From Osmia lignaria lignaria (taxonomy: Eukaryota; Arthropoda; Insecta; Hymenoptera; Megachilidae), in NCBI RefSeq assembly GCF_051020975.1, contig NC_135040.1:6379501-6443500 (forward strand): 64,000 nt of DNA. Direction: 5' to 3'. Below are positions 11,848 to 23,400 of the stretch, piece by piece; position 1 is the first letter of the stretch; each line of letters opens with the position of its first letter. The notes below the pieces were generated by a model that saw only the letters and a list, made by a program, of their open reading frames with translations, made no database searches and was not told the origin of the DNA. Made by a program: the position numbers and the translations under genes.

Positions 11848-14800
11848 TTAAGCTGCCGACCAATGTTCGGATCTCCACAAAAGAGCATACATGCTATGTT
11901 TAAGATCATCTGAATCTAAATTGTCAATTGGAAAATCTGTGTAACGGGAGATTAAACTTCTGTAACCCTGGCCAACTGTTGCTAATACTAATTTCTTTTC
12001 ATCCATCGATTTGAATGATATTATTTGACATACTTTACCCTCGAAAGGTCTGAAAACAGTAATCGGTCTGAGAGAATTACATTCAGCCACTACGATGCAT
12101 CCCCAAGTGGTACCGATATACAACTGATTCCTACAAGTTTCAAGAGCTGTTACTTGGCACTTTTCTGTCGATAAATTTTCTTCTATAGAAATGGACTTCA
12201 AACTCTCAGAACAAGGTACTAACTTTGACATATCTAATTTATTTATTATTTGCCTAGTATCTACATCCCACTGGTATACGATACATCCAGGGTACGTGTA
12301 CGATAAGATGGAATTTTCAGCGCTTAATAAATATGTAGCAAATAAATTTTTAACTGCCACCTCTCCGCTTACATGACAGATTTGTACTGTGTCTATTAAA
12401 CTACTATCTTTCAAAACATAAATGGATATTCTACCGAAGCTTTGTCCAACCCATAATTCTAATATGCGTTTCTTTTTATGAACAGCTGCTAAAGAATATG
12501 TTTTTATATTGTCTTGTATATTAGTCATAATTTCCATCTTCTTCATTTGGGTAAAAGAATTTGATAACAGAAATGTTTTTCCACTATGTAAGGCTACTGC
12601 AAATTGTTTTAATTGTTCCAAATAAATTAAGCCTATCACTTTAGATTCTATACTGTGATTAGGTTCTAGATTATAGCTAGCGACACAACCAAAATTGCTG
12701 CCTAAATAAACATGAACTTGCCCTGTGTTATCACCGATCCATATATATCCATCAACTCCACACATAGCATATGGTATTATAGGAGTTTCAATTCTAACAT
12801 GCTGTAACCATCCTTTTTGTGTTCCTAATAGCATATCAACTTCACCGTTATTGTGTCCAAACCAAATTTCATCTCCATTTATGTTTTCTTCTATAGTTTT
12901 ATTTGTCATGGTAATAGCAGTTACTTGAGTTCTCTCTGTTAACAGTATAACGTCTATAAGGTGTGTAAATTCAGGTGCAGATGCAATAGAAACTATTTGA
13001 CTTGCAGTTGGTCGTTCTTTAGGATTTTGAGCCCAACATATGACCATTAAATCAAGAGCATAACAAGGATGAAACGTTTCTCTGTAAGTTAACGGTGGTC
13101 TTCCACCTTCTAAGATACATTCTTTAACCGCCTCATGGCCTTCGAATGGTTGCCTCAGAGTAATCAATTCATATATAAACATTCCAAATGAAAATGAATC
13201 AACCTTCTCCGTATATTCTTCTTCTCCATTGTATTTAATAATTTCAGGTGCCATGAATCCTTCAGTCCCGCCGAATCCTTTAGCACCAGTTGGTAACGTT
13301 AATCTAGATATCCCGTAATCGGCTACTTTAACATGGACAGGATGTTCAGGATGATTTTGAAACGGTAAAGGCATCTGCCAAACGAGAACATTTTCAGATT
13401 TTAAATCCCTATAAATGACATGCTGCTGGTGAAGGTATTCCACAGCCTTCGCCACTTGAAGAATTATGGCTTGTAACGTGTACGGGTCTAATTTAGCGCC
13501 TGAACGTCTGTAATTTTTTAACACGCTATCCAATGCACCTTCGGGCGCTAAATCTAATACTAATGCCAATGGGCTAATCACTATTCCAATCAAGGGTACG
13601 ATATTTATATGTCTCAGTGTCAATAAAATGTTTAGCTCTTGTCTAGCAGTGCAATATGCTTTACAGGCGTATTGTAAAGGATCTCTATCCCATTTACTTT
13701 GCGCCGCTTTGTAAGCAAGAACTGCAGATTGTTTTGAATTTGAACCAGGCGGTACTGGTTGTAACATTTTGATGGCAACATCGACCTTTTGATATGTCCC
13801 AGGTAAACGGCAAACACCTTTAAAAACAAATCCAAATGCACCCCGACCTAAAAGTTTTCCTAACTTGATATCTTCTGATTTTATCAAATGTTTCGATCCA
13901 AGATCCATAAAAATAATATCTGGAGCGACATGCGATAACGGTATATCAAAGTGCTTAGGACAACTAATTGGTTTGTTACTATATGCAGACAGAATGCATT
14001 CCTCTACCATCCAGGAATATGCTAGAATGCTTTCAGAATTGCTATTCTGTTTAGCAACATCCGGATGACCTTCTAAAGATGGCATTCTACTTGATGTTAA
14101 ACTATCATATCCTACACCACTATCACCGTCAGACTTATAACTATCCTGACTTTGCCTTTCTTTATTAATGTAATATCTTTGAATATCTTCTGCTAAACGA
14201 TCACTGTCGTTAATTTCGTTCTCATTCTCTCCGTTATTCAATAGGCACCGAGGGCACGGTATCAATCTAGTAACTAATAATTTACCCTCGGATGTATGGA
14301 CAAAACGTGTTCCTAACGTAGGATACCAGTCTTCTAATAAAATATCAATGTGATCAACTATAAGCGCTAGCAATTGCGGCATACTTTCTGGCCGTGGTTC
14401 AACCACGATCGCCTGATAACCCATCGGTTCTTCCTCGACCGAGTCTGACATTATAGGTTGTTTAATTACCAAAGTGTCAACCGGGAACCATATTTCTAAA
14501 ATCGCCGAATTCTTTAGGTCCACCGTACACCATATGCCGTCCTGTTTCAGTTTAAATTTAAATTGCCTGTAATCGTACGGTACGTTCTTTAAATTGTAAT
14601 TGACTTCCTTAAGACGCAGCAAAGTAATGTTAGCGTATCTTAGCTCTATTCCTGTCTGCCAGAGTACCCATTCTGCTTGCGTATTTAATAAGCTTGTAAA
14701 AATATTATCATCGACGAAATCTTTGAACGGTGCCAGAAACGACATCACTATTTCAACGATAGCATCGTCGGCTAATATTCTAGTTATAAGCCTCGACCAA

Positions 14801-17800
14801 AATCCACTAGGAAAATAAGACATTAGAAGCAGTCTTGTTACGGAGCAATCCGGTTGCGACCTAGACGTCAACACGCATTCCGTCGTCAATTTATCTCCGG
14901 AAAAATTTTGAAACGTCATCATTGGAGATGTAATTTTGTTGGATCTTACGTGCCAACCACGCGTTTTCACCGGTATCTTGATCATTTGATTATTTCTTAA
15001 AATATCTTCTTCGGTTGGTAATAAGGAAGGGATCAGTAATGTACGATAATCCCACGTCAACGCAACTTCAAATTTGTTCAGTAAGCTGACGATATATCCT
15101 TGCGTGTCGATGGACGATATCGTGGAAGATTTAAAAACGTGTTGAATATCGTCCAGCTTCATTATGCCAGACCTGGCGAAAGGGTTAATTTCACGTATCG
15201 TCACTACGTGCGCCAGCATGTCACAGAGCCATTGAGGATCAAGGAAGTATAAATCCTTCAGAGTAGCATCGTCGTAGTGCAGAATGATACCGTTTTCATG
15301 AAGGAAAAGCGTAGCTTGGTGCAATTCTGCTGGATCTCTGAAAGATCTGTGCAGTTTCTGAAGTTCGTTGTTGACAGCAGCATAGTACTGATCCGCTTTC
15401 AAAACTGGATCTGCCCCTGATAATTTCTTATCGTGCGCAAGCTGTATCACCACGTCTTCCAAGGCAAGATAACTGGCAGGAACTTTCTGTTCGAGTAACA
15501 ATTCTTTGCTTCCAGGGGATCTTAAACTAAACACGACGTCGTATATTAAATTACAAAGCATTTTTATATTATGCCTCGTTTTACAGCTTACTTCAATGGT
15601 CTCCATGACTTTTGGCAAACCGCATTTCTCGGCATCGACCACGTTTATAAACTTATCGCGAATGTACTGCTGCAAAGCCTCGCTATGTTCATAAGATATG
15701 TCGTAATGGGTACCGACAATGATCACCGGAGAGTTTGGTGCTCTGCTTTGAATATTTACCAACCATTGAAATATCTCAGACACACCTTTGAAACCATCAG
15801 TGATCCTCCATACGACCAAATACAAGCTACGTTTAGATAAGAAATATTGATGGGTGGCATAATATTCTCTTTGCCCACCGAAGTCCCAGGTTCTGAAGTA
15901 AACAGGACCGTGGGACGACTGGCCTCTTACTTTCTTTTCATAGATCCAATCACCAATATCAACGCCTACAGTTGATATAGTCGTTCCCCTGGCAGTCTTT
16001 GCGTTGATATTTTTATTACCCATTCTCTTTGCCCAGTGTTCAGAGGCTTTCTTCTTATTCGGTACCTCGCCTTCTTGTCTCAATTGTTCCAGCAGACTAG
16101 TTTTACCGATACCCTGAATTCCAACGATCATTAACTTCAATCGAGCATACGGTTTAGCATCCTCCAATATTGATTTCAAATACCCAACAACGTCCATTGT
16201 TTTATATTTTTTCGATTCGATCATCGTCTTCAGAGGCTCCTGTAATCGGCAGCCTTGAGTATTTAAATTCCATAAACGGGACAGCAAACCCATTTGCGGT
16301 GGTAATTCAACAATGTCTGGATTACTGCTTATGTTCAAGACAGAGAGGTTGTTCAATTCATAAATGTTCTGTGGGATATCTTTCAATTTATTATTGCTAA
16401 CGTCGAGCATACTGACGTTGGGAAAGAGAAGGTACAATTTCGAGCCTGAATAAGTTATCTTCGTGTCTTTGTCTATGCTCTCTTCCTCGAAATTTGGCAT
16501 TTCCCCGTCGTCTACGGATGTTAATTGAATTCTGTTTAGCATATTATTGGCAAGAATCAAGGTCCTTAAATTTTCCAAACGCAAGTGACGTCTGTGCGTG
16601 CAAACCGACATGAGAACCACGTCCCGTAAAGAGGTTGCCGTTTGTCTATTGTTCCCTGGTACTATCGGGGATTGTACGTTTGTAGCGGGACAATAACAAG
16701 CAGTGTTTGCTTGTTCCGTCAAATCTGCGCCGTCCACTTGCGGTAAACTGGGCCATCGAGATATTTGATTATTAGACAAATCCAATTGTTTCAAACTCGC
16801 TGGGTACGAAGTTATGTGGCTCATGGACCGTAGAGAATTATATGCCATATTTAATCTTACCAGATTAACAGCCAAACACGGCAATGCTACTGGAATGCTG
16901 TTGAACAAGTTGTGTGCTAAGTTCAATGACGCCAGAACCGATCTAACTCCACCTTCATTGTCGTCAGAGATTTTTTCTGAAACTTGAACGGATTTGGTCC
17001 AAACATGCGGACGCTCCATGTCGATTATTTGTGCATTTGCTATTTTAGTGAAAGACTCGAACTCCAACGAGTCCTCGCGTGAAATAGCAAACTGTGCTGC
17101 TAAGCTTCGACTGCTCGGACTGTTATTCAAACAGTCGTCCCGCTGTGATTTCCGTGAAATATTTTGCGACACCTGGCTAGGCAAATCTTTCAATAAATTA
17201 AACGATGCATTCAGTTCCTTCAATTTTGGTGCTCGCCATAGATTGTCCGGAAGACACTGTAATTTATTATTTGAAACATCCATTATTTCCAAGCTGGGTA
17301 GATTCATGATGAATTCAGGTAGCTGTTCCAACCGATTGTCTTGTAGATACATCTCCTCTAGAACAGGGCACAGTTTATCCTTGGCATTTTTTGCTTCAGC
17401 ACTGAGAGTATCTATTTTATTCTGAGCCATATTTAGGCACCGTAAGCTTTGCAGATAAAATATAGTGGATGGTATAGAAGTAATTGAATTATGAGAGATA
17501 TCTATCCTGGTTATAGCGTACAACACTAAATCATTGTTTTTGGCGCTCAATTTTTTGTTCACATGCAACACGGCGTCGGTTAACCATTGGGATCGTATTT
17601 GAGACAGATGACATTGTTGATCGTGCCAGTTTATCATTGTAGGAGTATTTGGGAATATCGTTGAATATGTAACGTTACCAAAAGAGGACAATGCCGAGAA
17701 ATGAGACGTTTGAGTGCATTCCGTCATAGCTTTCTTATTGATTTTGTATTCACAGTCGGGGTAAGCTTTTATGGACAAAAGTTTAGCTGTCAAAGGTTCG

Positions 17801-19230
17801 TCTCGATTTTGTGCAGCAATTTTAATTGCTTTACATGTATTATCTACAGCACCGTGTTTCAGTAAAAGATCAGCAATTTTTATATCACGCTGTTGGCATG
17901 CTACGATTAATGCGCTAGAATAATTTCTCTCTGAATCGTTTTGATCATAAGGAACTTTGACGAGTAAATTAGGATCGGCACCAGCCAATAATAAAGCGGT
18001 AACTACATCCGTATGTTTGCCTTTTACCGCGGCGTGTAAAGCGGTTTCAGTTGCATTATTACAATATAAATCTAAATTTAACGGACATATCATATTGTCA
18101 TCCTTTTTATCAAACGTTTTACTTCTAAAATTTAAGCTAGACATTAATCTTTGTATTCCGCTTGAAATTTTTCTTTTTGATATGGGAAGTGGTTGCGTTA
18201 CTCCCATTTCTTCCTCTTTGATCTTTCTTGCTTTCACTCTGTAATTCAATAACAATTCAACGATTTTAATGTTGCCAAGCATGCTGGATATATAAAGAAC
18301 ATTCTGTCCTGTTACGTCTTGAGTATTAATATCAAACGGCATCTCGTATTCAAATTCTCCAGAGGAATCTTTGTAACGTTGATACGTATGTTGCGGATAT
18401 TCAAATTTTAATAGTAAATCAATAATCATGTGATGACCGTTTATAGCTGCCGCATGAATAGGTAACCATTTCTCCACCGTTAAAGATTGTACTTGCTTAG
18501 GAAAATGACGAAGCAGTAGTTCTACGATTTCTACTTTGCCATTGTAACAAGCTATATACAATGGACAGTATTTAGTAACAGGATGAATTCTGCAATCTGC
18601 ACCATGATCTAAAAGTAGACGAACTATATCCTTATGGCCCATTTCGCATGCTATAAAAAGCAGAGTATTCGCACCATTTGGTGCCATGTTAATAATAGAT
18701 TCCACATCAGCGGTGAGTCCTTGGATAATGTTTCTGGCTGCCACGATATCTCCCTGAATACATATCGCACGCAAAGAAGCATGTGTCGCTAGTTTGGCCA
18801 ATTCATATTTTTCAGCTGCCACTTTAAGTAAATTTATACATGCATCTTGTTTATTTTTTTCTGCTACATCTAACGGCGTGTTACCATTGTTATCTTGAAT
18901 CATTAGATTGGCGTTAAATTTTAAAAACTTTTCGATATTGGAATTATGACCATGTTCCGCGCAAACGTGTAACGGTGTACGATAATGACCTCTTGGTCCG
19001 CATGGTATATTTGGATTAGCTCCAGCAGACAATAACACGTCCAAACACCTTGAATTTTCAGTAATGGCTGCAGCATGTAACGGTGTCCTACCCCAAGAAT
19101 CCTGACTGTTTATGTACTGTGCGTGTTCTCCTCGCAGAAGATCTTCCAACAGTTCAGCGTTATCCCATAAAGCAGCTTGGTGTAATAGACGACCAAGGAA
19201 ATCTTCATCGATAGGAGTATAATCTTCCAT
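11848..19230 (-). CDS. Lrrk: Leucine-rich repeat kinase (ANK-LRR-Roc-COR-kinase-WD40)
   Basis: This is the single insect Lrrk, a ROCO-family GTPase/kinase linked in animals to Golgi, endolysosomal and synaptic control. It has 2,460 codons in one exon. Domains in order: ankyrin repeats ~15-500; leucine-rich repeats ~570-985; Roc GTPase ~1030-1215, with P-loop GIQGIGKTS (~1036), DFGGQ (~1117) and THYD (~1173); COR ~1230-1560; kinase ~1785-2085; WD40-like C-terminus ~2120-2455. The kinase has LGRGAFGFVFKG, VAIKML, YRDLKSENV and the LRRK-type DYG in place of DFG, then MAPEI. All catalytic positions look intact. The ankyrin set makes it closer to LRRK1 than LRRK2 in layout. Start MEDYTPIDEDFLG fits a probable 75-bp 5' UTR intron just upstream. 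Lack of any coding intron in a 7.4-kb CDS is unusual. Confidence 0.97.
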   Translation of the reverse strand: MEDYTPIDEDFLGRLLHQAALWDNAELLEDLLRGEHAQYINSQDSWGRTPLHAAAITENSRCLDVLLSAGANPNIPCGPRGHYRTPLHVCAEHGHNSNIEKFLKFNANLMIQDNNGNTPLDVAEKNKQDACINLLKVAAEKYELAKLATHASLRAICIQGDIVAARNIIQGLTADVESIINMAPNGANTLLFIACEMGHKDIVRLLLDHGADCRIHPVTKYCPLYIACYNGKVEIVELLLRHFPKQVQSLTVEKWLPIHAAAINGHHMIIDLLLKFEYPQHTYQRYKDSSGEFEYEMPFDINTQDVTGQNVLYISSMLGNIKIVELLLNYRVKARKIKEEEMGVTQPLPISKRKISSGIQRLMSSLNFRSKTFDKKDDNMICPLNLDLYCNNATETALHAAVKGKHTDVVTALLLAGADPNLLVKVPYDQNDSERNYSSALIVACQQRDIKIADLLLKHGAVDNTCKAIKIAAQNRDEPLTAKLLSIKAYPDCEYKINKKAMTECTQTSHFSALSSFGNVTYSTIFPNTPTMINWHDQQCHLSQIRSQWLTDAVLHVNKKLSAKNNDLVLYAITRIDISHNSITSIPSTIFYLQSLRCLNMAQNKIDTLSAEAKNAKDKLCPVLEEMYLQDNRLEQLPEFIMNLPSLEIMDVSNNKLQCLPDNLWRAPKLKELNASFNLLKDLPSQVSQNISRKSQRDDCLNNSPSSRSLAAQFAISREDSLEFESFTKIANAQIIDMERPHVWTKSVQVSEKISDDNEGGVRSVLASLNLAHNLFNSIPVALPCLAVNLVRLNMAYNSLRSMSHITSYPASLKQLDLSNNQISRWPSLPQVDGADLTEQANTACYCPATNVQSPIVPGNNRQTATSLRDVVLMSVCTHRRHLRLENLRTLILANNMLNRIQLTSVDDGEMPNFEEESIDKDTKITYSGSKLYLLFPNVSMLDVSNNKLKDIPQNIYELNNLSVLNISSNPDIVELPPQMGLLSRLWNLNTQGCRLQEPLKTMIESKKYKTMDVVGYLKSILEDAKPYARLKLMIVGIQGIGKTSLLEQLRQEGEVPNKKKASEHWAKRMGNKNINAKTARGTTISTVGVDIGDWIYEKKVRGQSSHGPVYFRTWDFGGQREYYATHQYFLSKRSLYLVVWRITDGFKGVSEIFQWLVNIQSRAPNSPVIIVGTHYDISYEHSEALQQYIRDKFINVVDAEKCGLPKVMETIEVSCKTRHNIKMLCNLIYDVVFSLRSPGSKELLLEQKVPASYLALEDVVIQLAHDKKLSGADPVLKADQYYAAVNNELQKLHRSFRDPAELHQATLFLHENGIILHYDDATLKDLYFLDPQWLCDMLAHVVTIREINPFARSGIMKLDDIQHVFKSSTISSIDTQGYIVSLLNKFEVALTWDYRTLLIPSLLPTEEDILRNNQMIKIPVKTRGWHVRSNKITSPMMTFQNFSGDKLTTECVLTSRSQPDCSVTRLLLMSYFPSGFWSRLITRILADDAIVEIVMSFLAPFKDFVDDNIFTSLLNTQAEWVLWQTGIELRYANITLLRLKEVNYNLKNVPYDYRQFKFKLKQDGIWCTVDLKNSAILEIWFPVDTLVIKQPIMSDSVEEEPMGYQAIVVEPRPESMPQLLALIVDHIDILLEDWYPTLGTRFVHTSEGKLLVTRLIPCPRCLLNNGENENEINDSDRLAEDIQRYYINKERQSQDSYKSDGDSGVGYDSLTSSRMPSLEGHPDVAKQNSNSESILAYSWMVEECILSAYSNKPISCPKHFDIPLSHVAPDIIFMDLGSKHLIKSEDIKLGKLLGRGAFGFVFKGVCRLPGTYQKVDVAIKMLQPVPPGSNSKQSAVLAYKAAQSKWDRDPLQYACKAYCTARQELNILLTLRHINIVPLIGIVISPLALVLDLAPEGALDSVLKNYRRSGAKLDPYTLQAIILQVAKAVEYLHQQHVIYRDLKSENVLVWQMPLPFQNHPEHPVHVKVADYGISRLTLPTGAKGFGGTEGFMAPEIIKYNGEEEYTEKVDSFSFGMFIYELITLRQPFEGHEAVKECILEGGRPPLTYRETFHPCYALDLMVICWAQNPKERPTASQIVSIASAPEFTHLIDVILLTERTQVTAITMTNKTIEENINGDEIWFGHNNGEVDMLLGTQKGWLQHVRIETPIIPYAMCGVDGYIWIGDNTGQVHVYLGSNFGCVASYNLEPNHSIESKVIGLIYLEQLKQFAVALHSGKTFLLSNSFTQMKKMEIMTNIQDNIKTYSLAAVHKKKRILELWVGQSFGRISIYVLKDSSLIDTVQICHVSGEVAVKNLFATYLLSAENSILSYTYPGCIVYQWDVDTRQIINKLDMSKLVPCSESLKSISIEENLSTEKCQVTALETCRNQLYIGTTWGCIVVAECNSLRPITVFRPFEGKVCQIISFKSMDEKKLVLATVGQGYRSLISRYTDFPIDNLDSDDLKHSMYALLWRSEHWSAA

Positions 19231-19238
19231 AATGTAAA

Positions 19239-19313
19239 CTATAAATATTTTAAATGTTTTGTATGTTTTTACCCATTGTTAAGAAATATTAATATATGTA
19301 TATCTATACTTAC
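19239..19313 (-). other. Probable 5' UTR intron of Lrrk
   Basis: On the minus strand a strong donor (CTTC|GTAAGTATAG) at 19313 and an acceptor (ATATTTATAG|TTTAC) ending at 19239 define a 75-bp intron whose 3' edge is 8 bp before the Lrrk ATG. A branch-point-like TTCTTAAC lies inside. If used, the leader exon begins at 19314 and includes the small ORF listed next. This rests on splice signals only. Confidence 0.5.
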
Positions 19314-19320
19314 GAAGTAT

Positions 19321-19536
19321 TTAAAAATTATTTTGATCTATAATTACATATTCACATTGTCGGCACACTCTTCTCTTGTGATACTTTGCATATGACTGTT
19401 TATTTTTAATTTCATCAAAATTTAATGTTTTATGTTCACTACAATCTAATATGTAAAAAAATTGACTGCTATTTTTGAATTTTATATCTACTGTATCTAA
19501 AGTGGAAGTTAGATATTTAAAACTGTTTATATACAT
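19321..19536 (-). CDS. Small ORF upstream of Lrrk (possible uORF or micropeptide)
   Basis: A 71-codon ATG-started frame just upstream of the predicted Lrrk leader intron, on the same strand. The peptide ends with a basic, cysteine-containing stretch (KYHKRRVCRQCEYV). I do not recognise the family. It may be a uORF in the Lrrk 5' leader, a separate micropeptide, or chance. The composition is less repetitive than surrounding noise frames, which is the only reason it is listed. Confidence 0.25.
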   Translation of the reverse strand: MYINSFKYLTSTLDTVDIKFKNSSQFFYILDCSEHKTLNFDEIKNKQSYAKYHKRRVCRQCEYVIIDQNNF

Positions 19537-20834
19537 TTGTAAAATCTCGATTATTTATTTATTCGTTTTCATATTAAAAATATTTTGTATTTTAAATTTA
19601 ATTATTTTCAAATTTTTACCACGTATTATCACTTTAATATCATTGTCACTTCCTTTTCATGTTTGTAACAAATAATTTAAAATTTAAAATTCAGTATACA
19701 AATGCAGAACTTGCATGTATGTCAAACCTTATATCAATCAGAGAAAGATGTTATAAAAATTATATTCGATTGATTGTTTAAAATTACTCGCTTTTCACTA
19801 TATACGTGGACATTGTTTTTAATTGTTTTTCACACTGACAAGCGACTTGACTGACAGTGACTGACAGTATAGTTTTTAGGATGAGAAACAATCGTAATAC
19901 TAAACATAACATTTAGCGATCGCCATTTTGTTGAATCTCTTTATCGACTGTACGCACCTTTAGCCACAATTTTATGCTTCGCTAGCAGCGGATCGATTTA
20001 AATAAATAGTACTACCTTTAATATTACGCAATATCAATACTGATCTTTTTTCATCTATATTACAGCATTACATCTTTACTATTGTTATCACTGAAAGATT
20101 TATTTACTTTCAATTATTATCAATAATGATTTCGGCGCAAAACTTTTTGTTTAACACTTCCAAATTTGTGGTGTACTAATTTTTTGAAACTACTATTAGC
20201 TCATTTTATATTTTACTTCTTTTTATTTGATACATAAAAAGTAAATAGAAAATTTGGATTTATAATGAAAATTAACAATGCAGAAAAGTTGAAGTATATT
20301 CTGTACTGATACTGTTCGTACAAAAGTACGTTTAAAATACGATGTATTTGTTTCAGTCTTTCTTTGTTACACATATTAGTCGTAATAAATGAGAATAGAC
20401 CTTGGTCCACATATCGAATGTGTGAAAACCGACAAATTTTTATACATAACTAAATATTCATTATGTTAGAGATATTCAATATTCTATTATATCTAAAGTA
20501 ATAGCAACAACTATTAATACTAAACTAATAGTCACAGAAGACTATAATAAAAGAAACTCGTATAAATTGTTATATTCTTTTTATTATACAAATTGACATA
20601 CAGTCTTTTTAAATTATAAATAATTGTAATACATATAAACGACCATTTGTATAAAAATACTTCTTTATTTACACATTTTATCCTAATGATTTTATTCGGT
20701 GTTTTGTATCAAAATTAATGCTCATAAAATACTTGAGATTTACTATGATTTAATGAAGTAGGTTAATGATAATGTATGGAATCTTTTAATTAAAAAGGTA
20801 GAGAACTTTTACATAATAAATGTTAATAAACTTT
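19537..20834. other. Lrrk 5' flank and Nup85 3' flank
   Basis: AT-rich DNA holding the presumed Lrrk promoter. CGATCGCCATTTTGTTG near 19917 contains a YY1-like GCCATTTTG, and GACTGACAGTGACTGACAGT near 19850 is a short tandem duplication. The right part is the Nup85 3' UTR. Small minus-strand frames at 20213..20410 are AT noise. Confidence 0.4.
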
Positions 20835-23400
20835 CTAATGTTCCACTTGGCAGCCTTCAAGGCTTAATGCTCGGGCCAAGTTTCTTGCAACGGCTAATCG
20901 AAAAATTTCGATTTCATTTTGAAATTTTGGATCATCTCCGTGCGCTTCCGCGCAACGTAACAATTCGAAACAATCGCTGGAAGACAGAATAACATCTTTG
21001 GCTTCTAGTAGTGGAATGGCATCTGATAACAGTATTGACCAGAAACTGGAACAAAAGCATTTTATAGAAAAACTTTCTCTTTTTTCTGAACATAATGAAT
21101 TATCTATATTTCACTTACTATTTTGGTGTTAAATTCGAAACTAAAAGGGATACTAATAAACTTGCTGCTTCTTTAAATTCTCCAATTCCATACATCTGAT
21201 GAAATTCACAGTATTTTCCTAATTCAAAAATATATTCAAAACTAATGCTTTAGCAAAAATCCAATTATACTTTTAATGTTTTGAAAAGTACATGATTTAC
21301 CTAAAAATGTGAGTCTGTCACTGGCCATCATACAAAACCCTAAATTTTCCAATAAATCACGACATTCTAGTTTTCCGCTTTCTGCATAATGTTTCAGAAA
21401 TTGATCTGCAATATAAGTAGTAAAGCTACTATCTTGAGCTTTCAATGCCCATGCAAGAGCATTTCCCAGTCTTCCTTGTTGTATAGATTTTATCCCTTGG
21501 ATTTTACACATACTTGTAACTAAAAGAGGGGGCGTTAAAACTGATATAAAATTTGTATAGTTTGCAAGCAAAAATGAATATACACCTATATGGTCCATTT
21601 TGTTATCGCGTGCTATATCTATTATTTTGTTTACTCTTGCTTCTGATCCCATTGGTAAAGACTGTAACAGTATTTCTAGTCTAGCTAAACCTTGGCTAGG
21701 ACAATGTATCAAATAACTTGCACCACATTGCCATAAAGAATGGTGCCCCATTAAGGTGTTGCCATATTCTAATATAAGAGATTCGTGAAGCTGACTAGTA
21801 ACTCTAATAGAAAAGTAAAAATTTCATTTTTTAATTTCTATATAAGTTTTATATGAGATAAATAATTAAATTATTTACTCAATTTGGTCTTTGTCCAATA
21901 TTTTCAATTTTCCACAAGTATATAATAAATTTACTAAATGAGCAGCAAACCAGCCATTATCACCCATATGTTGGATTTCTTTGATAACTTGATGTAAATT
22001 ACTTTCTATTAAAGCATGTATAGCATTATCAGAAGGTTTGTTAGCTTGCCATCTTTTGGAAATATTGTTTGCATGAAGCGACAGTTCGGGTTGTTTGCAA
22101 CACGGAGATGTATAAAATAATTTTGCTGCTAATAATTCATACCATGCATCTGTGTATGATGAAAACTGCCACAGTACATCTTGTTCTCCTACAATTAACT
22201 ATATTAAATGGTTTTTAATAATTTAAATGGTTTTTAAGTATTTATGTTTAGACAAACAGTGGCGCTACTAATACCTTCATTATCATTTCTAGATTAGTGT
22301 CAGATACAAAGGCTTTATTATTTATATTTGAAGATAGATCAAGTTGCCAATGTTTCCAACGCATCATAAATTCATTTATAGAGTAACCACCATAGACATT
22401 ATACAGAGGCATTGTCTTAAGAATATTTTCTGCCATTACAAAGGCTGGATGATCTGCTTTACTGTGTAATGCTAGTAAAGCTCGTACTAAATCAATTTTT
22501 CCATGTAATGCACAGCCTATTACTGTTTCCCAATAATTTGGATGTTCTAAATCAGCACCAATTGTTTTCTGAGCTAATATTTTAAGAGCTATTAGTTCTC
22601 TAGCTGGAAAATGGAATCTGATCCATTCTAGCAATTGTGGTAATACTATATCCCCTAAATGTCAAATATTTATATTTTATATTAATAACATTATTGTTTT
22701 GATTTTTAATATCGAATTATGATAAAAGCAACTTACCTGGAACTACATCTATATATAGAATTTCAGTTAGGTGCCATACACATTCAATTTGATAAAAAAT
22801 TGTAAGAAAATTTTCTAATGATTCCTTTTTATCTGATAATGATTTCCCACATATATCTTGTAAGCTTTCTATACAAGCTCGTAAAATAGATCTATATTGT
22901 TTACTATGTTTCAAAAGTTCTGGCCTAACATCTCCAGAACCTAATTCAATTTTTTGAATAGATAAAAAGACACCATTACTTTCATTTACCAATTTACGTA
23001 ATTGTGGTGAAAATAAAATAACTTCTGGCCTTAAAATATGTACTGTTGGATCATATTTCTCATGACATTCCTTATTTAATCTTTTACTACCATATATACT
23101 GATTTTATTACTATTTATCCAACTGCCAGCAATACCTACGTTTTTTGAAATGCTTAAAGTGCCCTATAAATGAAAAATAATATTTTTATTAATACTTAAT
23201 ACGAAACAATACAATCTTATGAGGGTAATTTTTATAAAAAATAATGAAAAGATTAGTTATTTAAATTAGACTTTAATAAACATTATATGAAATTAAAATA
23301 ATACATTTAATGATAAAAATGTAGGTTAAGTAAAAAATTGACGCATGCGGTTAATATATTTACTGCTTACTACAATTGGAGGATTATCAGTTTCGGCCAT
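20835..23400 (-). CDS. Nup85: Nuclear pore complex protein Nup85
   Basis: Nup85 is an alpha-solenoid scaffold subunit of the Y-shaped Nup107-160 complex of the nuclear pore. Seven exons, 23400..23371, 23163..22737, 22654..22275, 22198..21879, 21803..21301, 21218..21119 and 21045..20835, join in consistent phase to give 656 aa, as in vertebrates. Conserved blocks include HPNYWETVIGCALHGKIDLV, LMGHHSLWQCGASYL, GNALAWALKAQDSSF, RLTFLGKYCEFHQMYG and a C-terminal RLAVARNLARALSLEG. Exon 4 must start at 22198 (LIVGEQDVLWQF): a more obvious acceptor 9 bp downstream would break frame. The start MAETDNPPIVV is a 10-codon exon. It is head to head with the ATP synthase f gene, 614 bp apart. Confidence 0.95.

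Noticed and set aside
16994..17425. 143-codon plus-strand frame inside Lrrk
   Set aside because: Antisense shadow of the LRR-coding region of Lrrk; no splice or family support.
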